This document shows, in pieces, positions 25,094 through 31,992 of a DNA stretch of 64,000 bases; position 1 is the first letter of the stretch; each line of letters starts with the position of its first letter. The position numbers and the translations under genes are program-made. This DNA is from Pseudomonadota bacterium (GTDB taxonomy: Bacteria; Chloroflexota; UBA6077; JAJPGT01): contig JAJPGT010000052.1 in the NCBI GenBank assembly GCA_021325655.1, forward strand, positions 1 through 64,000, written 5' to 3'. Under the pieces are notes generated by a model, which saw only the letters and a list, made by a program, of their open reading frames with translations, did not search any database and was not told the origin of the DNA.

Positions 25094-26508
25094 CCCTCTT
25101 TGTCGAGTCGCGCGAGGACGTTGGCCGGCTCGAACGAGCGATTGAGGAGCTGTGGGACCTGGCCCACAAGGCCGGGCTGGACCCCTTCCCGACCCACTTC
25201 GAGCTGGTGCCCGCCACGATCATGTACGAGTTCGGCGCCTACGGGCTGCCGGGCCGCTTCTCCCACTGGACGCATGGGCGCACCTACCAGCAGATCAAGA
25301 CGATGTACGACTACGGGCTCAGCAAGATTTATGAGCTGGTCATCAACACCAACCCGGCCTACGCGTTCCTGCTGGAGAACAACACGATCCTGCAGAACAT
25401 CGTCGTCGCCGCGCACGTACTGGCCCACGTGGACTTCTTCAAGCACAACGCCTACTTCAGCCGCACCGACCGGCAGATGCTGGAGACCGCCAGCGTCCAT
25501 GCCCAACGGATGCGGCAGTACGAGTTCGAGCACGGGACGGAGACGGTGGAGCGCTTCCTGGACGCGGTGCTCTCCATCCAGGAGCACGTCGATCCCCGGC
25601 TGCACATCCCGGCGGAGCCAACGGAGGCGCGCAAGAGCCCGCGGCGCCCCAGCGTGCCCGAGACCCCTTACGATGACCTGTTCGCCCTCGGCTCAGCCCG
25701 CCCGCGACAGGAGGAGTCCGCCGCGGGCCACCGGAAGGAGCCAGAGTGCGATCTGCTGCTGTTCCTGGCCGAGCACGCCCAGCACCTGGAGGATTGGCAG
25801 CGCGACGTGCTGCACATGGTGCGCACCGAGCAGCGCTACTTCGTGCCGCAGATGCAGACGAAGGTGATGAACGAAGGCTGGGCCGCCTACTGGCACGCGC
25901 GCCTGGTCCGCGAGCTTGAGCTGTCATCGGAGGAGTTCGTCGAGTTTTCCCGCATGCACGCCGGGGTCCTTGAGCCGTCGCGCCGACAGATCAATCCTTA
26001 TTACGTGGGGATGCGGATCTTCGAGGACATCGAGCGTCGCTGGGACGCGCCCGACGAGCGGCTGCGCGAGCGGGCCGGCGCCCGCGATGGGCAGGGCAAG
26101 GAGAAGATCTTCGAGGTCCGCGCCCTGGAGAGCGATGTCTCGTTCCTGCGCAACTACCTTACCGAAGAGCTGGTGGAGGACCTGGACCTGTACATCTACA
26201 AGCTGCAGGGAGACCGCTGGGTGATCGTGGACAAGAACTGGGAGCACGTCCGCGACCAGCTCGTCGCCAGCCTCACGAACTTCGGCCGCCCGCTGATCGT
26301 GGTGCAAGACGCCGATTTCGGGCGCCGGGGCGAGCTGTATCTGAAGCACTGCTACGAAGGGCAGGAGCTGGACACCCTGTACGCCGACAAGGCGCTGGAG
26401 AAGGTGTACGAGATCTGGCAGCGGCCCGTGCACCTCGAGACCGTGGCCGACGGCAAGAGCGTGGTTCGCACGTACACCGGCAGCCAGATCGAGGTCAAGC
26501 CGCGGTGA
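25090..26508 (+). CDS. spoVR: SpoVR-family protein
   Basis: 472 residues from the GTG at 25090, which overlaps the DUF444 stop; the frame is open upstream but antisense-like. Family features are FPTHFELVPATIMYEFGAYGLPGRFSHW interrupted after 20 by normal variation, GRTYQQIKTMYDYGLSKIYELV, NTNPAYAFL, VDFFKHNAYF and FVPQMQTKVMNEGWAAYWH. Histidine and acidic clusters suggest a metal site, not proven. In Bacillus SpoVR affects the spore cortex; in non-sporulating bacteria (YcgB) it is stress-linked. No sporulation gene is in the window, so a stress role is more likely. Confidence 0.94.
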   Translation: MTLFVESREDVGRLERAIEELWDLAHKAGLDPFPTHFELVPATIMYEFGAYGLPGRFSHWTHGRTYQQIKTMYDYGLSKIYELVINTNPAYAFLLENNTILQNIVVAAHVLAHVDFFKHNAYFSRTDRQMLETASVHAQRMRQYEFEHGTETVERFLDAVLSIQEHVDPRLHIPAEPTEARKSPRRPSVPETPYDDLFALGSARPRQEESAAGHRKEPECDLLLFLAEHAQHLEDWQRDVLHMVRTEQRYFVPQMQTKVMNEGWAAYWHARLVRELELSSEEFVEFSRMHAGVLEPSRRQINPYYVGMRIFEDIERRWDAPDERLRERAGARDGQGKEKIFEVRALESDVSFLRNYLTEELVEDLDLYIYKLQGDRWVIVDKNWEHVRDQLVASLTNFGRPLIVVQDADFGRRGELYLKHCYEGQELDTLYADKALEKVYEIWQRPVHLETVADGKSVVRTYTGSQIEVKPR

Positions 26509-26557
26509 GCGTGGTCGCCCAGCACCTGGCGGGGTATACTGATCAGGTTGTGGGCGT

Positions 26558-26926
26558 ATGTCTCGGTCGATTGGCACATCCGGCCCCCGCTGCGACGGCG
26601 GTGGGCAGAGAGACTGCGCAAAGAGGTTTGGGGTTGTGAGCGAGTTGGGGTTGAACTCCGCGCGTGAGACCGCGCGCCTTGCCGCTCAGCAGCGTGTGGG
26701 CGTTGCTGAGCGCTCTCATGAGTGGGCGCGCGAGGCGCTCACCGACCTGGCAGATGGCTCGCTGGCGACGGACGACCAGTGCGCTCTCGAAGCCCATCTG
26801 GCCACCTGCGCGAGCTGCACCGCCTTCCGGCGAACGTACGAGCGAACGGTGGAGCTGCTCCAGGGCCTCCCGCCGGCCAAGGCGCCGGCCGAAGCCAAGC
26901 GGCGGGTGCTCGAGTCGCTCCCCTGA
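26558..26926 (+). CDS. Zinc-finger (anti-sigma-like) small protein
   Basis: 122 residues if started at the ATG at 26558; a GTG at 26636 is an alternative that would drop 26 unlike residues. The useful part is ALTDLADGSLATDDQCALEAHLATCASC, containing the H-x3-C-x2-C of zinc-finger anti-sigma (ZAS/zf-HC2) proteins, then a helix and ELLQGLPP. There is no membrane helix, so it would be a soluble anti-sigma factor or a redox switch. TATACT at 26535-26540 may be its -10. The ECF sigma factor upstream of prkA is the obvious partner, though 4.6 kb away. Confidence 0.68.
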   Translation: MSRSIGTSGPRCDGGGQRDCAKRFGVVSELGLNSARETARLAAQQRVGVAERSHEWAREALTDLADGSLATDDQCALEAHLATCASCTAFRRTYERTVELLQGLPPAKAPAEAKRRVLESLP

Positions 26927-26927
26927 G

Positions 26928-27197
26928 GTGACCGGTCGGAAAACGGTCGTGCTGTATAGCCGGCCCGGGTGTCATCTCTGCGACGAGTCGCGACGCATCC
27001 TGCAGCGCCTCGCCGCCGATTACCCGTTCACCATTCACGAAGTGGACATCACCGTCGACCACGACGCCTTCCTGCGGTACTGGGCGGCCATCCCGGTCGT
27101 CGCCGTTGGCGACTCCATCGTCCCGGCGGCGCTGGACGAGGCGCAACTACGCACCGTGTTCGACTGGGAATTCCGCGATGACGCCGCCAGCGCCTGA
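26928..27197 (+). CDS. Glutaredoxin-like protein (DUF836 type)
   Basis: 89 residues from a GTG only 1 nt after the zinc-finger gene stop. The thioredoxin fold starts with VVLYSRPGCHLCDESRRIL, with a C-x2-C redox pair, then FTIHEVDIT and the cis-proline IPVVAVGD. It should reduce disulfides in the cytoplasm. Tight linkage to the zinc-finger gene suggests the thiol state of that protein may matter. The last 20 nt overlap the start of the next gene. Confidence 0.85.
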   Translation: MTGRKTVVLYSRPGCHLCDESRRILQRLAADYPFTIHEVDITVDHDAFLRYWAAIPVVAVGDSIVPAALDEAQLRTVFDWEFRDDAASA

Positions 27198-27867
27198 CAT
27201 AGGGCAGCACCACCCGCTCGCCACAGCCACGGCCCCTGCTGCCGCGATCGCCGCCTGGCGGCGCTCGCTTGATGCGCGCCTGTCCCAGGCATACGAGCGG
27301 AGCGCGCGGCTGGTGGTGTCTCACTGGCTCACCCTGGTGAACGCGGGGCTGGCGCTGTTCCTGGGTCTGGCGGTGCTCGCCCCAGTGCTCATGCTGGCCG
27401 GGCTCACGACGCCGGCCGGCTGGATCTACAGCGCCTACCACCTGGTCTGCCACCAGTGGGCGTTCCGCTCGTACTTCCTGTTCGGTCCGCGCCTGGTGTA
27501 TCCGCTGGAGACGCTCCGCGCGCTCGTCGGCCCGGACCAGGTCTACGACTTTGTCGGTAGCCCGGCGCTGGGCTACAAGGTCGCCTTCTGCGAGCGGGAC
27601 GTGGCGATCTACGCGGCGCTCCTGCTCGCCGGACTGGCGTTCACGCGGGTGCGCGGTCGGCTGCGGCCGCCGCCGCTCACGCTGTTCGCGCTGCTGCTGC
27701 TGCCGATAGCACTGGACGGCTTTACCCAGTTGTTCGGCTGGCGCGAGAGCACCTGGGAGCTGCGCACCGCGACGGGCGCGCTCTTTGGCCTTGCCGCGGC
27801 CTGGCTCATCTATCCGCAACTGGAGTGGAGCGCTCGCCGCGCCGCCCGGCGCTCCGGTCTCGCATGA
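27178..27867 (+). CDS. DUF2085 membrane protein
   Basis: 229 residues from an ATG at 27178 with GGGAA 7 nt upstream, inside the glutaredoxin gene end. Four or five membrane segments surround the DUF2085 marks: YHLVCHQWAFRSYFLFG, the later GYKVAFCERDVAIYAALL and GFTQLFGWRESTWELR. The cysteine/histidine pattern hints at metal or redox chemistry, but no function is known. It overlaps the Lit-like gene as ATGA. A second, divergent DUF2085 protein lies at 28608-29312. Confidence 0.85.
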   Translation: MTPPAPDIGQHHPLATATAPAAAIAAWRRSLDARLSQAYERSARLVVSHWLTLVNAGLALFLGLAVLAPVLMLAGLTTPAGWIYSAYHLVCHQWAFRSYFLFGPRLVYPLETLRALVGPDQVYDFVGSPALGYKVAFCERDVAIYAALLLAGLAFTRVRGRLRPPPLTLFALLLLPIALDGFTQLFGWRESTWELRTATGALFGLAAAWLIYPQLEWSARRAARRSGLA

Positions 27868-28583
27868 GAGTGGCGCTGGTCATCCTGCTCGCCCTGTGCC
27901 TGCCGGTCTTCCTGCTGGCAACCAACATTCGCGTCATGGCGCTCACACCCGCGTTCTACGAGTGGGGCTTCCAGCGGCACCGCATCTCGGAGGCCACCGG
28001 GCTCAGCCCGGAACAGCTCCGCCACGTGGCCAGCGCCTTCATCACCTACTTCCACGCCCCACCCGGGCGGATGGATGTTCGGGTGCGGGTCAACGGCAAG
28101 GACGTGCCGCTGTTCAACGAGCGGGAGATCGCGCACATGGTGGACGTGCAGGCGCTGATGCACCGCCTGGGCACGCTGCAGCTCCTCACCGGGTTGGCGA
28201 TCCTTGCCGCGCTGGCGGGCCTGGCAGTCCTCGAGCGGCGCGTGCTCGGCCCTACCGCAGGCCTCGCGCTGCTGGCCGGCGCCGGCCTGACGATCGCGAT
28301 GCTGGTATTGCTGGGCCTGGCGACGCTGCTCGACTTCTCGACCTTCTGGACACGCTTTCACTTGGTCGCGTTCAGCAACGACCTCTGGCTGCTCGACCCG
28401 GCGCGGGATAACCTGATCCGCCTGTATCCGCCCGAGTTCTGGGCCGACGCCACGCTGCTCCTTGCCGCTGGCGCTGCGCTGGAAGCGCTGGTGCTCGGGG
28501 GGATCGGGCTGGCGGCCTACAGCGGGGCGCTGGCGGCGCGCCCAGCCGCGCCGCTGCTGTCGGCCGATCCGCCCAGGCGCTGA
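27864..28583 (+). CDS. TIGR01906/DUF1461 membrane protein, Lit-like
   Basis: 239 residues; the ATG overlaps the previous stop. The layout fits TIGR01906: an N-terminal membrane helix, a roughly 90-residue outer loop with YEWGFQRHRISEATGLSPEQL and LFNEREIAHMVDVQAL, then three further helices and FWTRFHLVAFSNDLWLLDPARDNLIRLYPPEFW broken by family-like variation. The TRFHxxxFSNxxWxLDP stretch is the signature. The DUF1461 family includes Lit, the lipoprotein intramolecular acyl-transferase of Firmicutes. Whether this homologue has that activity is an inference. Confidence 0.8.
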   Translation: MRVALVILLALCLPVFLLATNIRVMALTPAFYEWGFQRHRISEATGLSPEQLRHVASAFITYFHAPPGRMDVRVRVNGKDVPLFNEREIAHMVDVQALMHRLGTLQLLTGLAILAALAGLAVLERRVLGPTAGLALLAGAGLTIAMLVLLGLATLLDFSTFWTRFHLVAFSNDLWLLDPARDNLIRLYPPEFWADATLLLAAGAALEALVLGGIGLAAYSGALAARPAAPLLSADPPRR

Positions 28584-28607
28584 GCATCCTCGCGGGCGCT
28601 CGATCCG

Positions 28608-29312
28608 CTACGCGATCCAGTGAATCCCGAGCATCGTCTCGGCATAGCCCCGCAGCGCCGCCAGGCCGAACAGCAGCGCCACTGCCGCCGCGAGGGAAAG
28701 CCCGCCCAGCGGCGCGATCTCAGCCCAGGCGCGAGCGGTGCGCAGCCGGCCGGCTAGCAGTGTCAGGGCGCCGAGCACGGCGCTGGCCAGGCTGACGACG
28801 ATGCTGAGCACCTGCAGCGCTGCCAGCGGCTCGTACAGCGGCGCCAGGTCCGCCTGGGTGGCAAGCTGCACCGTCCCCAGCAGCAGGTACCCGGCAAGCA
28901 GCTCCTCCGGCGCTTCGAACGGCGGCGCGGGGTCGCCCTCCGCGAGCACCAGCCCGGCCAGCGCCGGCAGGCTGAACGCCGCTACCCCGAACCCGGCCAC
29001 CAGCCCAGTGGCCAGCCGGAGCGGCAGCGTCGGGGCATAGAGATGGAGCGCTCCGAGATCGAAGGCATACGCGTTCAGCCCATCCAGCCCGGTGGCGGCC
29101 ACGCCAGCCAGCAGCGCGACCGCTACCCAGCCCCGGGGAAGCTGCGTCGCGCTCGCGCGGCCGAGGAGTGTCAGGTACGCCAGGCAGATCAGGTAGCCGA
29201 CGAACAGCCCGCCCATGCGGGCTTCCAGCGGCAGGAGCCGGCCGCCGATAGCGAATGTGTGGGCTGGGCGCTGGGCACAGACGCCAGAGGCCAGGTAGTG
29301 CAGCAGGTCCAC
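28608..29312 (-). CDS. DUF2085-like membrane protein, divergent
   Basis: 234 residues, GTG start, about six membrane helices. The N-terminal GVCAQRPAHTFAIGGRLLPLEARMGGLFVGYL follows the DUF2085 pattern with one early cysteine, but the usual second motif (CxRDxG) reads LEARMGG, so a conserved cysteine and Asp are lost. It lies 45 nt downstream of the small Os1348-like peptide gene on the same strand and probably shares its mRNA. Function unknown. Confidence 0.72.
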   Translation of the reverse strand: MDLLHYLASGVCAQRPAHTFAIGGRLLPLEARMGGLFVGYLICLAYLTLLGRASATQLPRGWVAVALLAGVAATGLDGLNAYAFDLGALHLYAPTLPLRLATGLVAGFGVAAFSLPALAGLVLAEGDPAPPFEAPEELLAGYLLLGTVQLATQADLAPLYEPLAALQVLSIVVSLASAVLGALTLLAGRLRTARAWAEIAPLGGLSLAAAVALLFGLAALRGYAETMLGIHWIA

Positions 29313-29357
29313 AGGGGTGATCCGTTCGGGCGAGCCGGCGCGCTCCCCAGCGCCGGC

Positions 29358-29582
29358 TCAGGGCCAGAACAGCCAAGCCGGCCGCTTGGAAATGCGCTGG
29401 TCCAGCAGCTCCCCGACGCTGTCTCCCTCGCCGGTGGAGCCGATCGCCTTGAGCGCAGCCCGCTCATCTGGAGAGAGGTCGTAATTGGCGAGCGCGGTGT
29501 CGGGGTCGAAGTAAAGCTGGCGGCGAAATGCCTCATCCGAGATCGCCCGGTTGAGCACTTCCTGGACGGACTCAAACGACAT
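29358..29582 (-). CDS. Os1348-like NHLP-clan small protein (RiPP-precursor-like)
   Basis: 74 residues from the ATG at 29582 with GGAG 9 nt upstream; a GTG at 29597 would add five residues. The body VQEVLNRAISDEAFRRQLYF, then DPDTALANYDLSPDERAALKAI, is the leader-like fold seen in the Os1348/nitrile-hydratase-leader clan of small Chloroflexota proteins, some of which are precursors of modified peptides. After it comes a short tail ending in RPAWLFWP, rich in aromatics. No lanthipeptide, YcaO or radical-SAM enzyme lies nearby, so any modification would be done in trans. It has its own promoter. Confidence 0.62.
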   Translation of the reverse strand: MSFESVQEVLNRAISDEAFRRQLYFDPDTALANYDLSPDERAALKAIGSTGEGDSVGELLDQRISKRPAWLFWP

Positions 29583-29639
29583 CCGAGGCAACTCCACGCC
29601 GCCATGCCTGCCCAGCGTACCGCGGCCCTCGCGGGCCCA

Positions 29640-29691
29640 ACGATAGCGGCTCCGTTAACTGGCGGTCAATTAGTACTTTGGTCCTAAGTAC
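29640..29691 (-). promoter_or_regulatory. Promoter and palindrome upstream of the Os1348-like gene
   Basis: On the minus strand TTGACC (29669-29664) and TATCGT (29645-29640) are 18 nt apart. Directly upstream, GTACTT and AAGTAC (29691-29686 and 29678-29673) form a perfect inverted repeat around 7 nt, a good place for a regulator. The start codon follows at 29582. Confidence 0.5.
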
Positions 29692-29735
29692 CGACATCGC
29701 GAGACAAAGGCCCTCGTTCCCGGTTCATCGGCCTG

Positions 29736-31010
29736 CTACCGCCCAGAGCGAACCAGCTCCCAGATGCGCAGTGTACCCGCGGCATCGAAAACGTCTGTGA
29801 TAGGCGCGCCATCCACGTGCAAGCGCGGGTTCGCCTCTACCTCGGGAAGCAGCGCCTCGGACACCCAGAGCCGCTCCAGCTCCAGCGTGTTGCGGATCAG
29901 CGCCAGGCGTGGCCGATCGCCCGAGGTGCCGAGGCTGAGCGCCACCTCGAGTGCGTCGCGGTCGGTCGGCAGCACGACCGGGATCTTGACCGGGGGAATC
30001 GCTGAGGGTCCTGCGGTGAGCGCGTTGCGATACGTCTTGTCCGGGTCCATCTTGTCTACCAGGCGGCGGGTGGTGAAGTCGGCGATTCCCACGCCGTAGA
30101 CGTTGCCATCGGACTCGTTGGTCACGTCGAAGACGACGATCTGGTGGAAATCGGGTACCCGCTCGCCGCCGATGCGCCGCCACATCCCGACAATGTTGTA
30201 GTCCATCCCGCTGCCGGAGATGTTCTTGCCGAGCCAGCCGACACCCAACACATCCAATGGATCGAACGGTACACGCGGCAGGAGCGCGTTGGCCAGCCGG
30301 AGGAGCTCTCGGTCAGTGGCATGGAACTCCCGCGGCGCGACGGCGCGGATCGTGTGGAGCTGGTGGAAGGCGTTTTCGACCAGTGCCAGGCCGAGCAGCA
30401 GATTCCCCCGATCGATGGTCACCTGCGCTGCCAGGGGAATAGTCGTCGCCAGCCCGCCGCGGTGGACGGCTTCTGCACCGCGGAGCTTGCCAAGCCCGAT
30501 GGCGGTCATCTTGCACAGCCCGCTCTCGATGTCGCTGCGGAAGCTGGTATGTGGCTTCACCCGGGCGACAACGATCGTCCCATCCGCTTCGCGGGCGAGG
30601 CGGTCCATGTGGACCGGAACGCCGTTCGGGGTCGTGCCCAGCACCACCGTCTCCATGCTCGCTCGGATCGGAGCACCGACCGTCGCCTCGGTGATGCCGT
30701 AGTGCGCCAGCACCTCCTCCTGGCCACTGGCGGTGGCCCCGCCGTGGCTCCCCATGGCGGGGACGATGAACGGCTCACCGCCCGCCTCGCGCACGCACGC
30801 GGCGACTGCGCGCAATACCCGGGGGATATCAGCAATACCCCGGCTGCCAGCGGTGATCGCCACATGCGCTCCCTTTGGAAGCCGGGCAAGTCCACCCTGG
30901 GCCTGGAGCGCCGCGCGCACTGCGGCCTCGACGTCCTCGATCCGATCGCGGCTGAACTCCTGGACGATCGGGATTAGCGGCGGCACCGGCAAGCGCGGAA
31001 ATTCGACCAT
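29736..31010 (-). CDS. LarA/DUF2088-family protein
   Basis: 424 residues, ATG with GGAGG 6 nt upstream. Family marks are AITAGSRGI, the PAMGSHGGATASGQEEVL loop, VVARVKPHTSFRSDIESGL and GLGKLRGAEAVHRGG. LarA proteins are nickel-pincer-dependent racemases of lactate or related 2-hydroxy acids; the DUF2088 branch with the SHGGAT motif has no assigned substrate. No larB, larC or larE, needed for the cofactor, lies nearby. Role remains open. Confidence 0.82.
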   Translation of the reverse strand: MVEFPRLPVPPLIPIVQEFSRDRIEDVEAAVRAALQAQGGLARLPKGAHVAITAGSRGIADIPRVLRAVAACVREAGGEPFIVPAMGSHGGATASGQEEVLAHYGITEATVGAPIRASMETVVLGTTPNGVPVHMDRLAREADGTIVVARVKPHTSFRSDIESGLCKMTAIGLGKLRGAEAVHRGGLATTIPLAAQVTIDRGNLLLGLALVENAFHQLHTIRAVAPREFHATDRELLRLANALLPRVPFDPLDVLGVGWLGKNISGSGMDYNIVGMWRRIGGERVPDFHQIVVFDVTNESDGNVYGVGIADFTTRRLVDKMDPDKTYRNALTAGPSAIPPVKIPVVLPTDRDALEVALSLGTSGDRPRLALIRNTLELERLWVSEALLPEVEANPRLHVDGAPITDVFDAAGTLRIWELVRSGR

Positions 31011-31070
31011 CTTCGGCCTCCCTCCGGCGCGCTGATTCTCTCCTGGGGCCGTTGCGCCGGAGCATTGCGG

Positions 31071-31985
31071 CTACAGTCCAACAAGGTATAGCACGGTAAA
31101 GGCGACCGCATTGTTGAACCCGTGTGCGACAATTCCCGGCAGCAGACTGTGCGTCCGCCAATAGAGCCAGGCGAGGAACAGCCCCATGACGAAGATCGGG
31201 ACGAGCGCCTGGAGATTCAGGTGCAGCGCCGCGAACAGCAGCGACGAGAGCAGCGCCGCGACCCGCGGACCGTAGCGGCGGGCATAGCTCTGAAACACGA
31301 AGCCCCGGAAGAACAGCTCCTCCGCGACGGGCGCGACGACGCTGGCGGCCACCAGGATAAGCAGGAAGCTGGACGGCGACAGCGAGCGAATCCAGGCGAA
31401 TCCCTCGAGCTGCGTCTGGCGAATGCCGACCTTCTGGAGCAGGAGCTGCACGGCGCCGCTGAGCGCGAACAGCGCCAGTCCGCCGGCCACGCCGGTGGCG
31501 ACCAGACGCCCCAACCCGTCACGTCGGACGCCAAGCTCCGCGGCGCTCACCAGCCCCGCTCTGATCGTCCGCACGTAGCCGAGTGCTAACAGGGCCACGG
31601 CAGTGCTGAGCGCCGCGCCGAGAAAGCCATCCACACTCCGGAGCCCCAAGGCCGGCCGGCCGCGGAAGAGCAGCAGCGGGACGAGGTTGCTGCACAGAAT
31701 CGCCAGGCAGAGGGTGGCCAGGATCACCCGATGGGAGCCCACCTCGGCCTGATTCCGCTCGCCACGCAGCGGCGGCACGACCACGTAGATCGCCAGACCC
31801 ACCAGCAGCGCTAGCACGCCAAGCGCGGCGACCACGGCTCCCACGAGCTGAGCGGCGCCGAGCATCTCCGCGTTCCGGGCGCGGGCCGCGATCAGCACCC
31901 CGCCCCCCGCCACGGCCAGCAGTGCTCCACCGGCGATCAGCCGGGCTTCCAGTGCCAGGCGTGCCGGAGCAGCGGCGAGCCGCAC
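31071..31985 (-). CDS. CPBP-family intramembrane metalloprotease
   Basis: 304 residues from a GTG at 31985, 8 nt after the dcd stop, with CGGGAG 10 nt upstream; a reading frame further upstream overlaps dcd and is not used. About eight membrane helices. The catalytic motifs of the CPBP (Rce1/Abi) family are present: EELFFRGFVFQ (E-E-x3-R), a first histidine in FAALHLNLQ and the second in VAHGFNNA. Such proteases cleave within the membrane; targets are unknown. It is probably co-transcribed with dcd. Confidence 0.88.
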   Translation of the reverse strand: MRLAAAPARLALEARLIAGGALLAVAGGGVLIAARARNAEMLGAAQLVGAVVAALGVLALLVGLAIYVVVPPLRGERNQAEVGSHRVILATLCLAILCSNLVPLLLFRGRPALGLRSVDGFLGAALSTAVALLALGYVRTIRAGLVSAAELGVRRDGLGRLVATGVAGGLALFALSGAVQLLLQKVGIRQTQLEGFAWIRSLSPSSFLLILVAASVVAPVAEELFFRGFVFQSYARRYGPRVAALLSSLLFAALHLNLQALVPIFVMGLFLAWLYWRTHSLLPGIVAHGFNNAVAFTVLYLVGL

Positions 31986-31992
31986 CGCGCCA

